A DNA stretch of 64,000 nt from positions 1,674,001-1,738,000 of the forward strand of contig OZ123195.1 in assembly GCA_964204605.1 (NCBI GenBank). Reading direction: 5' to 3'. How positions within the stretch are numbered: the stretch's first letter is position 1; each line of letters starts with the position of its first letter. A program made the translations under genes and the position numbers. The notes below the pieces were generated by a model. The model did no database searches, had not been told where the DNA came from, and worked only from the letters and a program-made list of their open reading frames with translations. Of the stretch, positions 25,890 through 35,758 are shown piece by piece. Origin of the DNA: UBA961 sp014191195 (lineage in GTDB: Bacteria; Bacteroidota; Ignavibacteria; Kapaibacteriales; UBA961).

Positions 25890-28800
25890 TTAAGAACAAC
25901 CGCTAGTAGTGCCACAATCTTCACAAACTGTACAGCTACCATTCCTTTTAACTCTCATAGAGCTACAAGTAGAGCATTGTTCACCTGTATAGCCTTTTGC
26001 TTTTGCTTCAAATACTTTTTGAGTTCCATTTCCAGTATTCTTAATAGTTGAGACAGCTTCTATAAGTTCTGGAATTGATTCTGTAGAAACAGCTTTAACA
26101 TGTGCACTAGATTTTGAAGTGATTTTAGAAGCTTCTTCATCTACAGCCTGAACATGTACAAAATCGGTGCGATTTAGATAATCATATCCTAATGAACGGA
26201 AGATATAGTCTAACACTGAAGTTGCATTTTTAATTGCATCATGTCCTTGCACAGGACCAGCTGGTTCGAATCGAGTAAATGTAAAGGAATCTACAAGTTC
26301 ATCTAAAGGAATTCCATATTGTAAAGCTTTGGAGGCCAATACAGCAAAACAATTCATTAATCCTTTAAATGAAGCTCCTTCTTTATACATGTCAATAAAA
26401 ATTTCACCTAAAGTGCCATCTTCAAATTCACCTGTTCTTAAAAAGACTTTGTGTCCACCAACATAGCCTTCACGAACAAAACCACGACGCTTTTTAGGTA
26501 ATCTTCTGCGCTCGGCTCTGTGATATACTCTTTCTACGATACGTTCTTGTACTTCTGCTGGGCCTTGTGTTTCATCTAAAGATTGCTCATCTCCAAGCAT
26601 GATTATCTCATCTAAATCTTCATCATTCGAAGAATTTAATGGTTGTGATAATTTAGATCCATCACGGTATAGTGCAATAGCTTTTACGCCTGTTTTCCAT
26701 GCTTCGTGATATACTTCACCAATTTCGCTAACTAATGCTTCGGCTGGCATATTTACTGTTTTAGAAATAGCACCAGAAATAAAAGGTTGCGCTGCAGCCA
26801 TCATGCGAACATGGGCCATATGTTGTATAAAGCGTTTTCCTTTTTTACCGCATTTATTTGCACAATCAAAGATTGCTAAATGCTCATCTTTTAGATGAGG
26901 CGCACCTTCAATTGTCATAGATCCGCAGATAAAATCATTTGCTTGTTCAATTTCTGCTTTGGTATATCCAAGCTCTTTAAGCATATCAAATGAATAATCA
27001 TTGAGTTGATCTTCAGTAAAGCCAAGTCCAAGACAAAAATCCTCGCCTAAAGTCCATTTATTGAATGCAAATTTTACATCGAATACATTGTCTAATTGGC
27101 TATTCACGGCATCAATATTTTCGTCCGTAAATCCATTTTCTTTTAAGCTTTGACGATTAATTGTCTGACATCCAACCAAGGTACCATGTCCTTTGCAGTA
27201 TTTTTCTATGTCTTCTATTTCTAATTCAGAATAATGAAGATTAACAAGTGCTTTTCTTACAGATTGATTTACAATCTTGAAATATCCACCACCTGCTAAC
27301 TTTTTGAATTTGACAATAGCAAAATCAGGTTCAATACCTGTAGTATCGCAATCCATAACTAAGCCAATGGTGCCAGTTGGTGCAATAACAGAAACTTGCG
27401 CATTCCTATAACCAAACTCTTCGCCCAAAGCAAGTGCTCTATCCCAGGCTTGTCGGGCTGCTGTAAGAAGATTTGCTGGAACAAATTCTGGATTAATTGG
27501 CATCGGCTTAATTAATAATTCATCGTATTCAGATTCATCAACACCATAAGCGGCATTTCTATGATTTCTGATTACACGAAGCATACTTTGCTTATTGGCT
27601 TCATAGCGTGGAAAAGACTTAACATCTCTTGCCATTTCGGCGCTTGTGGCATACGATTCACCTGTCATGATAGCAGTAATAGCCCCACTTATCGCCAAAG
27701 CTTCTGGAGAATCATATGGGATTCCATTAATCATAAGAATAGTACCAAGATTGGCATATCCTAAACCTAATGTTCTAAAATCATAACTTCTTTGGGCTAT
27801 TTGCTTTGATGGGAAATGTGCCATCAAAACAGATATTTCTAATACAATTGTCCATAAACGTGTTGCATGGCGAAAATCTTCAATACGGAATTCACCATTT
27901 TCTTCGATAAATGTGCCTAAATTTAAACTTGCTAAATTACAAGCAGTATCATCTAAGAACATATATTCAGAACATGGATTAGAGCCATTGATACGTCCAT
28001 CAGCTGGGCATGTATGCCATTCATTAATTGTGGTATCATATTGCAAACCTGGATCTGCAGATTTCCATGCACTGATATTTATCTTATTCCACAAATCTCG
28101 CGCTTTAACCGTTTTGGCTATTCCACCATTTGTTCGCCATGTAAGATTCCACATATCATCGCTTTCTACGGCTTTCATGAAATCATTTGTAACACGAACT
28201 GAATTATTGGAATTTTGGCCACTTACAGTTATATAGGCTTCAGACTCATAATGGGTATCATAACTATCAAAATTTAGAGAAGTAAAACCCTGATCTACTA
28301 ATGCAAGCACGCGATATATTTGATTTTTAGGTATTCCGCGATACAATGCACTTTGTATCAAAGTATTTAGCATTTCATTTTCTTTGCGATCGGACCCATT
28401 TGCTATTGCTTCGTCTACAATAGCTTTTAAAAATGCTGCATTAATTTTTGAGCCTGCTACTAAAGAAGCAACTTTATCTTCCTCTTGGGCTTTCCACTCG
28501 ATGAATTCCTCGATATCTGGGTGATCTATATTAACAATCACCATTTTTGCTGCACGCCTTGTTGTACCACCGGATTTAATAGCTCCGGCTGCTCTATCAA
28601 AAATTTTCAAGAAACTTAATAATCCTGAAGAATTTCCCCCACCTGATAATTTTTCATTTTTTCCACGTAAAGAAGAAAAATTTGAACCAGTTCCAGAACC
28701 GTATTTAAAAATACGTGCCTCTCTGGTTACTAAGTCGAAAATTCCGCCTTCATTAACTAAATCATCGCTTACAGACTGAATAAAACATGCATGGGCCTGA

Positions 28801-29333
28801 GCACGTGAATATGCATCAGGTGACTCCTGCATTTTACCCGATTTTGGATCTACATAATGATGTCCTTGTGCACTACCGGTAATATTATAAGCATAGTGTA
28901 AACCAGTATTAAACCATTGTGGAGAATTTGGAGCTGCCATTTGTTTTAATAGCATATATGATATCTCATCATAAAAAACAGAGGCGTCTTCTGCGGTATC
29001 AAAATATCCATATTTTTCACCCCAATGCTTCCAACTGCCAGCCAAACGGTTAACCACTTGTTTTAGTGAAGTTTCAGGACCCAAAACCTGCTTGCCTTGT
29101 TCATCTAATACAGTACTGCCGTCCTTATGTACTTGAGGCACACCAGCTTTTCTGAAATATTTTTGGGCTAATATATCTGTTGCTACTTGAGACCACTGAG
29201 AAGGAACTTCTATATTATCCATCTGAAACACAACTGAACCATCGGTGTTTCTTAATATAGATGATCTCTTCGTATAGTCGAATTGATCAAAAGGACTTGT
29301 TTCGGCATGTGTAAAACGTCGCACTAGTCTCAT
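25890..29333 (-). CDS. nrdJ: Vitamin B12-dependent (class II) ribonucleotide reductase
   Basis: An 1147-aa enzyme that reduces ribonucleotides using adenosylcobalamin to make a thiyl radical. The start at 29333 has a purine-rich site (AGAGG) upstream; an in-frame TTG at 29399 is less likely. Visible family features are GSGTGSNFSSLRG, NPCSEYMFLDDTACNLASLNL (active-site cysteine), SVIAPTGTIGLVMDCDTTGIEPDF, and a C-terminal zinc-ribbon-like segment CSTCSSMRVKRNGSCTVCEDCG. The length matches long NrdJ proteins. It has a possible leader of about 300 nt with hairpins and no recognisable cobalamin riboswitch. Confidence 0.93.
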   Translation of the reverse strand: MRLVRRFTHAETSPFDQFDYTKRSSILRNTDGSVVFQMDNIEVPSQWSQVATDILAQKYFRKAGVPQVHKDGSTVLDEQGKQVLGPETSLKQVVNRLAGSWKHWGEKYGYFDTAEDASVFYDEISYMLLKQMAAPNSPQWFNTGLHYAYNITGSAQGHHYVDPKSGKMQESPDAYSRAQAHACFIQSVSDDLVNEGGIFDLVTREARIFKYGSGTGSNFSSLRGKNEKLSGGGNSSGLLSFLKIFDRAAGAIKSGGTTRRAAKMVIVNIDHPDIEEFIEWKAQEEDKVASLVAGSKINAAFLKAIVDEAIANGSDRKENEMLNTLIQSALYRGIPKNQIYRVLALVDQGFTSLNFDSYDTHYESEAYITVSGQNSNNSVRVTNDFMKAVESDDMWNLTWRTNGGIAKTVKARDLWNKINISAWKSADPGLQYDTTINEWHTCPADGRINGSNPCSEYMFLDDTACNLASLNLGTFIEENGEFRIEDFRHATRLWTIVLEISVLMAHFPSKQIAQRSYDFRTLGLGYANLGTILMINGIPYDSPEALAISGAITAIMTGESYATSAEMARDVKSFPRYEANKQSMLRVIRNHRNAAYGVDESEYDELLIKPMPINPEFVPANLLTAARQAWDRALALGEEFGYRNAQVSVIAPTGTIGLVMDCDTTGIEPDFAIVKFKKLAGGGYFKIVNQSVRKALVNLHYSELEIEDIEKYCKGHGTLVGCQTINRQSLKENGFTDENIDAVNSQLDNVFDVKFAFNKWTLGEDFCLGLGFTEDQLNDYSFDMLKELGYTKAEIEQANDFICGSMTIEGAPHLKDEHLAIFDCANKCGKKGKRFIQHMAHVRMMAAAQPFISGAISKTVNMPAEALVSEIGEVYHEAWKTGVKAIALYRDGSKLSQPLNSSNDEDLDEIIMLGDEQSLDETQGPAEVQERIVERVYHRAERRRLPKKRRGFVREGYVGGHKVFLRTGEFEDGTLGEIFIDMYKEGASFKGLMNCFAVLASKALQYGIPLDELVDSFTFTRFEPAGPVQGHDAIKNATSVLDYIFRSLGYDYLNRTDFVHVQAVDEEASKITSKSSAHVKAVSTESIPELIEAVSTIKNTGNGTQKVFEAKAKGYTGEQCSTCSSMRVKRNGSCTVCEDCGTTSGCS

Positions 29334-29374
29334 AAGAGTGCCTCTAAAAAATATTTTTATAATATGCTGCATTT

Positions 29375-29391
29375 CGGATTGGGGAAATCCG
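29375..29391 (-). promoter_or_regulatory. Stem-loop just upstream of nrdJ
   Basis: On the minus strand CGGATT and AATCCG pair perfectly around TCCCC. TGCA on both sides can extend the stem beyond a small internal loop. It lies about 45 nt before the nrdJ start codon, inside the presumed leader. Confidence 0.5.
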
Positions 29392-29413
29392 AGGTGCAAG
29401 ATACATAAAAATT

Positions 29414-29435
29414 AGACTCCTAAAAAAAGGAATCT
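29414..29435 (-). promoter_or_regulatory. Terminator-like hairpin in the nrdJ leader
   Basis: On the minus strand AGATTCC pairs with GGAGTCT (one G-U pair) around a T-rich loop, then AATTTTTAT follows. It resembles a weak intrinsic terminator or attenuator ahead of nrdJ. Confidence 0.4.
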
Positions 29436-29539
29436 TTGATATTAAAAGAAAATATTATTCACATAATTAAGGTATTTCAGGCAATAGCGTTTCTACAGTA
29501 GAATATACGATAGAGAAAGTAAGCTTTAGAGCACATAAC

Positions 29540-29571
29540 CTTATCATTTTACATAAAGAAAGGATGATAAG
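29540..29571. repeat. Inverted repeat in the nrdJ leader region
   Basis: CTTATCAT at 29540-29547 and ATGATAAG at 29564-29571 are perfect inverted repeats 16 nt apart. They could form a stem in the nrdJ leader RNA. Confidence 0.5.
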
Positions 29572-29640
29572 TAACAAAATAAAGAATGGGATCTTGTTTT
29601 TTGTTTAGTCGAAAAATCTTGCATGCTTCATTGCCTTAGT

Positions 29641-29658
29641 TCAAAGTTAGAACTTTGA
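29641..29658. promoter_or_regulatory. Palindrome TCAAAGTT-AG-AACTTTGA in the nrdJ upstream region
   Basis: Perfect 8-bp arms with a 2-bp centre. On the minus strand it contains TAACTTTG, a perfect -7 element at 29649-29642. The palindrome may therefore be an operator overlapping an nrdJ promoter, which would give a leader of about 300 nt. The nearest TTTG gives a 15-nt spacer, shorter than usual. Confidence 0.45.
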
Positions 29659-29809
29659 TATTAACAAAAAAACCTTGTGGAAAACTTTTATTTCAGCAAA
29701 AATTCTCATACAAAAAGTAGTCTGTCAAAATCGTTGCTATGTCTGATTATTTACTTTTTACTCTTAATTCACTACTCATAATTCTTATTTATTTATCTTT
29801 TTTTCAACA

Positions 29810-29839
29810 TCGATATGTGATTTTGACCATTCATATCGA
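29810..29839. repeat. Inverted repeat TCGATATG/CATATCGA
   Basis: Perfect 8-bp arms at 29810-29817 and 29832-29839, 14 nt apart, lie upstream of the peptidase-propeller-barrel gene. No T-run follows, so an operator or leader stem is more likely than a terminator. Confidence 0.45.
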
Positions 29840-29982
29840 GTAATGTTTTGAATAGAAAAAGATACTTTTTTTCTCTATTTTGAATATATGATGAGATAAT
29901 GATGAACGATATTGTTTCATCAAACGTCAAATACAAGCATTACATAAAATGTAATTTCCTTCATTCAGTATTCATCTTCGAA

Positions 29983-32900
29983 ATGCGCATGAATAGACCT
30001 CACATATCGAGCTTTACATTTCTGTTTTTGTGCTTCCTATTGTTTTTGCATATTTCACCAAACATAGAAGCCCAACAATTTGGAAAGAATAAAGTTCAGT
30101 ATCAATCTTTTGATTGGAAGATTATTAAAACAAAACATTTTGATGTCTATTTTGCAGAGGAAGGAGAATACCTAGCTCGTTATGCAGGAATCATCGCTGA
30201 AAAATCACTTATTTCTATTGAAAAAAGACTTTCTTATTCTATTACAAAACGTATTTCTTTAATAATCTATAATTCTCATAATGAGTTTCAGCAAACAAAT
30301 GTAGTAGACCAATTTATGCAAGAAGGCATTGGGGGTGTAACTGAATTATTCAAGAATAGGGTTACTTTACCATTCGAGGGCGTTTACGATCAATTTAATC
30401 ATGTTATTCATCATGAATTGGTGCATGCGGTATTAAATGACATGTTTTATGGTGGCTCTGTTCAAAACATGGTTTCAAATAATATAAGGACAGAAATTCC
30501 TTTATGGATGAATGAAGGATTAGCAGAATATGAGGGTAATGGTGGCTATGATACCCAAACTGATATGTTTATGCGCGATATGGCTTTGAGTGAATATCTA
30601 AAGGACATTTCTTCATTAAATGGATATTTAGCATATAGGGGCGGACAAGCATTTTATTGGTATATAGCTGAAAAGTATGGTGAAAGAAAAATTGGAGAAT
30701 TAATCAATAGGTTAAGAATAAGTTCAGATCTTTCTATTGCTTTTAAGGGAACTTTTGGAAAAAATCTTGAAGATTTTTCTGATGAATGGATTAGAGAAAT
30801 GAAAAAAAAGTATTTACCAGATTTAGACAAGTTTCAGGGATTGGATGAATTTGCAAAAAGAATAACGAACCATGAAAAAGATCATAGTTTCTACAACTCA
30901 TCTCCTGCAATTTCTCCCGATGGTGATCAATTAGCATTTATATCCAATCGAGATGATTTCTTTGGAGTATTTCTTATGGATTTAAATTCTCCTACTAAAG
31001 AGACAATAGAGCTTATTAGTAGTGGACGATCTATAGATTTTGAAGAACTTAATATTCTTACTCCCGGAATTTCTTGGTCGCCAGATGGAAAGAAACTAGT
31101 TGTTTCAGCAAAATCAGCTGGAGAAGATGCTCTGTATATCGTTGATGTGAAAACCGGAGATTATCAAAAAAAACTATTTGGAATACGGTCTTTGTCTTCA
31201 GCTTTGTGGTCCCCAGATGGCTCTACAATTGCATTTGTAGCATCTGTAGGCGAACAACCCGATTTGTGGTTATATGATGTTAAAACAGGAGAAATTATAA
31301 GGGCAACAGATGATATTTTTACAGATATGTTCCCTGCTTGGTCGCCAGATAGTAAAACACTTTATTTTATATCAGATAGGGCAGACAATACCAATGGTGA
31401 TTTTAAAGCAATTGATTTTGCTATGTGGCGCCATAATCCAAAACAAAGTGATATTTACTCTTTAGATATCGAAACGAAAAATATGGAACGATTAAGTTTT
31501 GATCCTTATTCAAAAAAAACATCTTTAGCTGCTACCAATGATGGAAAAAATCTTTTATATGTTTCCGATCAAAATGGTATTGGGAATTTATATTCTATGG
31601 ATTTGAGTGATTTAGGATCATCTGCTAAAACAAATTCTATCAGTGGTATGACTCAGATTTCTTTATCTAAAGATGCATCTACGATGTTTTTCACTTCACA
31701 AATTAAAGGCGGCTATGATCTTTTCGAATTAAGATTTCCTTTAGAAAGAACTTCATTTGATTCATTGCCATTAACGAAATTCAAAATTTCAGAAAAAGAC
31801 AATCTAAATCCATTATCGTCTAATAAGATCATCGGTATTAAGGATACTAATAAAGCTCAGAAGCTTATTGGATATGGTAAAGCAGTAGAAATAGAATTTT
31901 CTAGACAACAAGTCATTCAACCAAATAAGGAAATCTCACAATTACAAAGAGAACCGACTGAATCTACTTTTGCTTTGTATGATAATGCCAATATCGAAGA
32001 TATAATTGCTGATACAGCCTTAACTCCAGTTCAAGACTATAAGATCAGTTTTTCTAATGATATTATTTTAAGCAATGCAAGTTTTAATACCTTTTGGGGA
32101 TATCAAGGTGTAACACAAATGTTGTTTAGTGATATGCTTGGTGATCATCAAATTTATTTTCAAGCTAATTTATTTCTAGATTTAAGAAATAGTAATTTTT
32201 TACTATCATATACTTATTTACCTGATATTATAGATTGGCAAGTTTCTGCTCAACATAATGTTGGTTTTGGATATAGTTATAGGGCTAATTCATCATATGT
32301 TTATCTATATCGTTTTAGGAATTTTGGTTTAAATGCTTCTGGCTCATATCCTTTATCACGATTTAGAAGAATAGAGCTTGGTACTAATTGGCTTAATCTA
32401 AGCAAAGAAAATATAGAAGACCCTACGGAACCTTCTATTACTAAAAATTACTTAGTTACAGAATCAAAAATGGTTTTTGATAATACAGCACCAGGTTGGT
32501 ATGGCCCATCTCAGGGTACTCGATATTCTATTGGCATTAAAGCTACTCCAAAACTTAGTGAAAATACTGCGGGTTTTGCATCTTTAAATGGTGATTTTAG
32601 ACAATATTTTACTGTATCACAGGACTTATTATGGTTTGCAATTAGGGGCACAGGCGGTTTAGCATTCAGTACGAATCCAGATCAGCGGTTTTATTTTGTA
32701 GGTGGAACTGATAATTGGATCAATCGATCTTTTGCAAATAACACTTTACCTTTTCAGGAGCCAGAAGATTTTGCTTTTATGAATTATGCTTTGCCATTAA
32801 GAGGATGGAATGTGAATGAAAGAAATGGTTCAAAATTCTTTTTAATGAATGCAGAACTTAGATTCCCATTATTTAGAGCCTTATTGGCTGGCCCAATTCC

Positions 32901-33162
32901 TGTTATGATTCAAGCATTTCAAGGAGCATTGTTTATGGATATTGGAACAGCATTTACAAATGATTTCTCTACAAAACTTGCTATGCCAGGGGATACCTTT
33001 AAATATTTCTATCCTCAATCTGGTGATATTTTAATGAGCACAGGAATTGGTATCAGATCATTTCTAATTGGGCTCCCCATACGAGTAGATATAGCATGGA
33101 GAAATCAATATATCGGTTGGTCCGAACCGCAATGGATGTTTTCTATCGGTGGTGATTTCTAA
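29983..33162 (+). CDS. Metallopeptidase / TolB-like propeller / Omp85-like barrel protein
   Basis: Start is set at ATG 29983, giving a signal peptide (FLFLCFLLFLHISPNIEAQ); ATG 29899 is also open. Numbered from 29983, the first 250 residues hold a gluzincin peptidase domain with HHELVH (His144, Glu145, His148) and NEGLAEY (Glu178). Next come several PD40/TolB propeller blades (SPAISPDGDQLAFISNR, PGISWSPDGKKL, SSALWSPDGSTIAF). The last 350 residues are a beta barrel with Omp85-like wording (FVGGTDNWINR, LRGWNVNER, NAELRFPLF). The protein probably sits in the outer membrane with the peptidase in the periplasm or outside. It ends tail-to-tail with the CapA gene, overlapping 4 nt. Confidence 0.82.
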   Translation: MRMNRPHISSFTFLFLCFLLFLHISPNIEAQQFGKNKVQYQSFDWKIIKTKHFDVYFAEEGEYLARYAGIIAEKSLISIEKRLSYSITKRISLIIYNSHNEFQQTNVVDQFMQEGIGGVTELFKNRVTLPFEGVYDQFNHVIHHELVHAVLNDMFYGGSVQNMVSNNIRTEIPLWMNEGLAEYEGNGGYDTQTDMFMRDMALSEYLKDISSLNGYLAYRGGQAFYWYIAEKYGERKIGELINRLRISSDLSIAFKGTFGKNLEDFSDEWIREMKKKYLPDLDKFQGLDEFAKRITNHEKDHSFYNSSPAISPDGDQLAFISNRDDFFGVFLMDLNSPTKETIELISSGRSIDFEELNILTPGISWSPDGKKLVVSAKSAGEDALYIVDVKTGDYQKKLFGIRSLSSALWSPDGSTIAFVASVGEQPDLWLYDVKTGEIIRATDDIFTDMFPAWSPDSKTLYFISDRADNTNGDFKAIDFAMWRHNPKQSDIYSLDIETKNMERLSFDPYSKKTSLAATNDGKNLLYVSDQNGIGNLYSMDLSDLGSSAKTNSISGMTQISLSKDASTMFFTSQIKGGYDLFELRFPLERTSFDSLPLTKFKISEKDNLNPLSSNKIIGIKDTNKAQKLIGYGKAVEIEFSRQQVIQPNKEISQLQREPTESTFALYDNANIEDIIADTALTPVQDYKISFSNDIILSNASFNTFWGYQGVTQMLFSDMLGDHQIYFQANLFLDLRNSNFLLSYTYLPDIIDWQVSAQHNVGFGYSYRANSSYVYLYRFRNFGLNASGSYPLSRFRRIELGTNWLNLSKENIEDPTEPSITKNYLVTESKMVFDNTAPGWYGPSQGTRYSIGIKATPKLSENTAGFASLNGDFRQYFTVSQDLLWFAIRGTGGLAFSTNPDQRFYFVGGTDNWINRSFANNTLPFQEPEDFAFMNYALPLRGWNVNERNGSKFFLMNAELRFPLFRALLAGPIPVMIQAFQGALFMDIGTAFTNDFSTKLAMPGDTFKYFYPQSGDILMSTGIGIRSFLIGLPIRVDIAWRNQYIGWSEPQWMFSIGGDF

Positions 33163-34508
33163 AAATTTTTTTCTAATAGAATGGAATCCTGAATAGCAGA
33201 TTTCTCTATATCATTCGCAATTGCAGGTTGTTTTTTTGCATTCATAAATGTATACCTAGGATGAAATTGAATTATTTTCCCTTTATAGAAATAACACTGT
33301 AAAAAATAGGCTTGTCTTACCCCTTTTTTATAGGTTTGATCGAACAAAAAGTTACCTGTCCCATAAAAGATATTTTTGCCTTTGTATATACCTATTTCCT
33401 GAACAATATGTGCCTGTGAACCTATAACAACATCTGCACCATAATCTATTAGCTTTTTGCATATCGTCTTTTGAGAACCATGAGGAGCATATGAATCTAC
33501 TTCGCTAAACTGTACACATGCAATGATATAATCAATATGCGCCTTGTTTTTTAAAGAATCTATCACACTTCTTGCCTTTTCATCTGAATATCGATTGGCA
33601 CCTGGTCTATTTCCAGCACATTCACCTAAAGGACATCGTTCATTAAATCCTATCCATGCAATCTGAGACGAATCTTTAAGCTTTACAATTAATGGTTTGG
33701 CCGCTTCCTGAACTGTGCTTCCCCCTCCAAAGTATCTGATATTATTATCTTTATACCATTGCAATGTTTTATAATATGCTGGTATTCCCGCATCTATATT
33801 ATGATTACCGGTTAATTCTACGATAGATGATCTTAACTTTTTTAGTATTTCTAGATGTTTTGATTTAGTTGCAAACGATAATTTCATTCCACTATATGAG
33901 CATGAATCATCTATCGAGACTTCATTACTAATATGTACTAATTCCGGTTTTAAAAAATATGGTTTAATATACATTAAGTAAGTATCAATGCTATGTTTGT
34001 CCAAATAAGCACCAGTACCACGAGTAATTGCCGTAACACCAGTATGTATATAAGAAGTAATCTGTTTAGATGGATTACATGTCTGCCCATTTTTTTTAAT
34101 CCACAAAGGATATTGATTGTATTGTTCAAAAAAATTAATGGAATCTACCGAAACAGATAGAAATCTAGAATCTACAGAATCAATTGTGGTAATGATACAA
34201 TGTTGTTCTTTTGTTGAGAGATTAGAAAGAGAAGTAGAAGCTTGTAATTCGATATGAAATATTGATTGGAGTTCATCTTTGATATCCGAAGTATAGAATA
34301 GTTTTCCGGATTTTAACATTAAAGGTATATCTTTATAATTGATTGATTCTTGCCTATTAAGATAAGATTTTAGAATAATCAAGGGAATGCTATCTGAAAC
34401 AGGTGGAATGGTATATGTCTGATTTTGTTGATTAGAATTCTGTTTGCATGATACTGACAAAATAAACAGCGCAATACATGACATCCATAATACTATGTGA
34501 TTTTTCAT
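33159..34508 (-). CDS. CapA family (poly-gamma-glutamate synthesis PgsA-like) lipoprotein
   Basis: A 449-aa protein with lipobox (LFILSVSCKQN). The C-terminal 260 residues match the CapA metallophosphatase-like fold: ELTGNHNIDAG, AWIGFNERCP, YIIACVQFSE, GADVVIGSQAHIVQEIGIYKGKNIFYGTGNFLFDQ. The N-terminal 180 residues are a family-variable periplasmic part. CapA/PgsA proteins take part in polyglutamate capsule formation; no capB or capC gene is nearby, so a different cell-envelope role is possible. Confidence 0.82.
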   Translation of the reverse strand: MKNHIVLWMSCIALFILSVSCKQNSNQQNQTYTIPPVSDSIPLIILKSYLNRQESINYKDIPLMLKSGKLFYTSDIKDELQSIFHIELQASTSLSNLSTKEQHCIITTIDSVDSRFLSVSVDSINFFEQYNQYPLWIKKNGQTCNPSKQITSYIHTGVTAITRGTGAYLDKHSIDTYLMYIKPYFLKPELVHISNEVSIDDSCSYSGMKLSFATKSKHLEILKKLRSSIVELTGNHNIDAGIPAYYKTLQWYKDNNIRYFGGGSTVQEAAKPLIVKLKDSSQIAWIGFNERCPLGECAGNRPGANRYSDEKARSVIDSLKNKAHIDYIIACVQFSEVDSYAPHGSQKTICKKLIDYGADVVIGSQAHIVQEIGIYKGKNIFYGTGNFLFDQTYKKGVRQAYFLQCYFYKGKIIQFHPRYTFMNAKKQPAIANDIEKSAIQDSILLEKNF

Positions 34509-34591
34509 TATTCTTTCCTTTTCTTAACCCTAAAAAATAAAGTGAAAGATATATTATCAAGACATATCAAATCTTTGAATGTAATATTGTA

Positions 34592-35611
34592 TTACTTCTG
34601 TGAAAGATAATATTCAACTTCTAAAACGTCTCCCAAACTACCCATAAATACTGGTGATCTTTGATGTATATGAGTTGGAATAATATCCAAAATACGATTA
34701 TATCCATCTGTAGCTCTGCCACCAGCTTGTTCGATTATCATTGCCAATGGATTTAACTCATAGAGCAATCGTAATTTTCCATGAGGATTATGGCTATCAG
34801 CGGGATACATAAAAATGCCACCATAAATTAATGTTCTATGTATATCCGCTACTGCTGTACCAATATATCGTAATGTATATGGTCTTGAAGTCTCAGCATG
34901 ATTTTCTTTTAAATAATCGATATATCTTTTTAAACCAGCAGACCATCTTAAATAATAACCTTCATTAACACTATAAATTTTACCCTTATGCGGCATCCTT
35001 ACTTTTTCATGTGTTAATAAAAAATCTCCAATAGTTTGATCATAAGTAAAAACATCTACGCCATTGCCAGAAGTATATACCAATGTTGTAGCACTACCAT
35101 AACAAGCATAGCCAGCTGCAACTTGCCTAAAACCTGGCTGCAAAACATCTTCTTCTGTACCATCGTCTATCGAGCTTGGGTCTAATCGCCTATATATAGA
35201 AAATATGGTACCTATAGTTGTATTAACATCTATATTTGAAGAGCCATCTAATGGATCAAATAATAAAACATATTTTCCTTTAGGATATTCTTGGGGAATT
35301 TGAATAATCCCTTCGGATTCTTCTGAAGCCATGACGCAAAGATGTCCGCCATGATCCATAGCCCTAAAAATGACTTCATTAGCAAATTCATCTAATTTCT
35401 TGACAGTTTCACCGTGAACATTTGTAGAATCAGTCATTCCCAAAATATCATTAAGGCCAGCCCTACGAACATCTCGAGCAATAATACGCAATGCAAGAGT
35501 TAAATCCCTGAGTAATCTGGAATATTCTCCTGTTGCAGTAGGATGATATTGCTGCTCTTCAGCAATATGCCTCTCTATTGTAACTAATCTGGAAACCTTT
35601 AAAAACGACAT
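34592..35611 (-). CDS. fbp: Fructose-1,6-bisphosphatase class 1
   Basis: A 339-aa enzyme of gluconeogenesis and of the pentose or Calvin cycles. Motifs are MASEESEG, the metal- and phosphate-binding DPLDGSSNIDVN, RYIGTAVADIHRTLIYGGIFMYPAD, and KLRLLYELNPLAMIIEQAGG. The length matches the class 1 family. It is preceded by its own 147-nt intergenic region shared with ruvB, which runs the other way. Confidence 0.95.
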   Translation of the reverse strand: MSFLKVSRLVTIERHIAEEQQYHPTATGEYSRLLRDLTLALRIIARDVRRAGLNDILGMTDSTNVHGETVKKLDEFANEVIFRAMDHGGHLCVMASEESEGIIQIPQEYPKGKYVLLFDPLDGSSNIDVNTTIGTIFSIYRRLDPSSIDDGTEEDVLQPGFRQVAAGYACYGSATTLVYTSGNGVDVFTYDQTIGDFLLTHEKVRMPHKGKIYSVNEGYYLRWSAGLKRYIDYLKENHAETSRPYTLRYIGTAVADIHRTLIYGGIFMYPADSHNPHGKLRLLYELNPLAMIIEQAGGRATDGYNRILDIIPTHIHQRSPVFMGSLGDVLEVEYYLSQK

Positions 35612-35758
35612 AATAATTAAGACAATAAAGAAATACTTTTTGATGGCATCGTGAAATGATATTTTGCATATAAGCCATCGGAATTTAATGTTAAATTACC
35701 ATTACACTCGGTATTTTGCAATTAACTTTCATTCATTTACTCATATTCCTTTGACAAA

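Noticed and set aside
29810..29839. Rho-independent terminator
   Set aside because: Inverted arms are perfect but the 14-nt loop is not followed by a T-run on either strand.
29334..29898. Cobalamin riboswitch upstream of the B12-dependent nrdJ
   Set aside because: The conserved B12-box and neighbouring core segments were not found on the minus strand; other stems are present, but none fits the known consensus by eye.
33159..34508. A complete polyglutamate capsule locus
   Set aside because: Only the CapA-like protein is present; no capB/capC-like ligase genes adjoin it.
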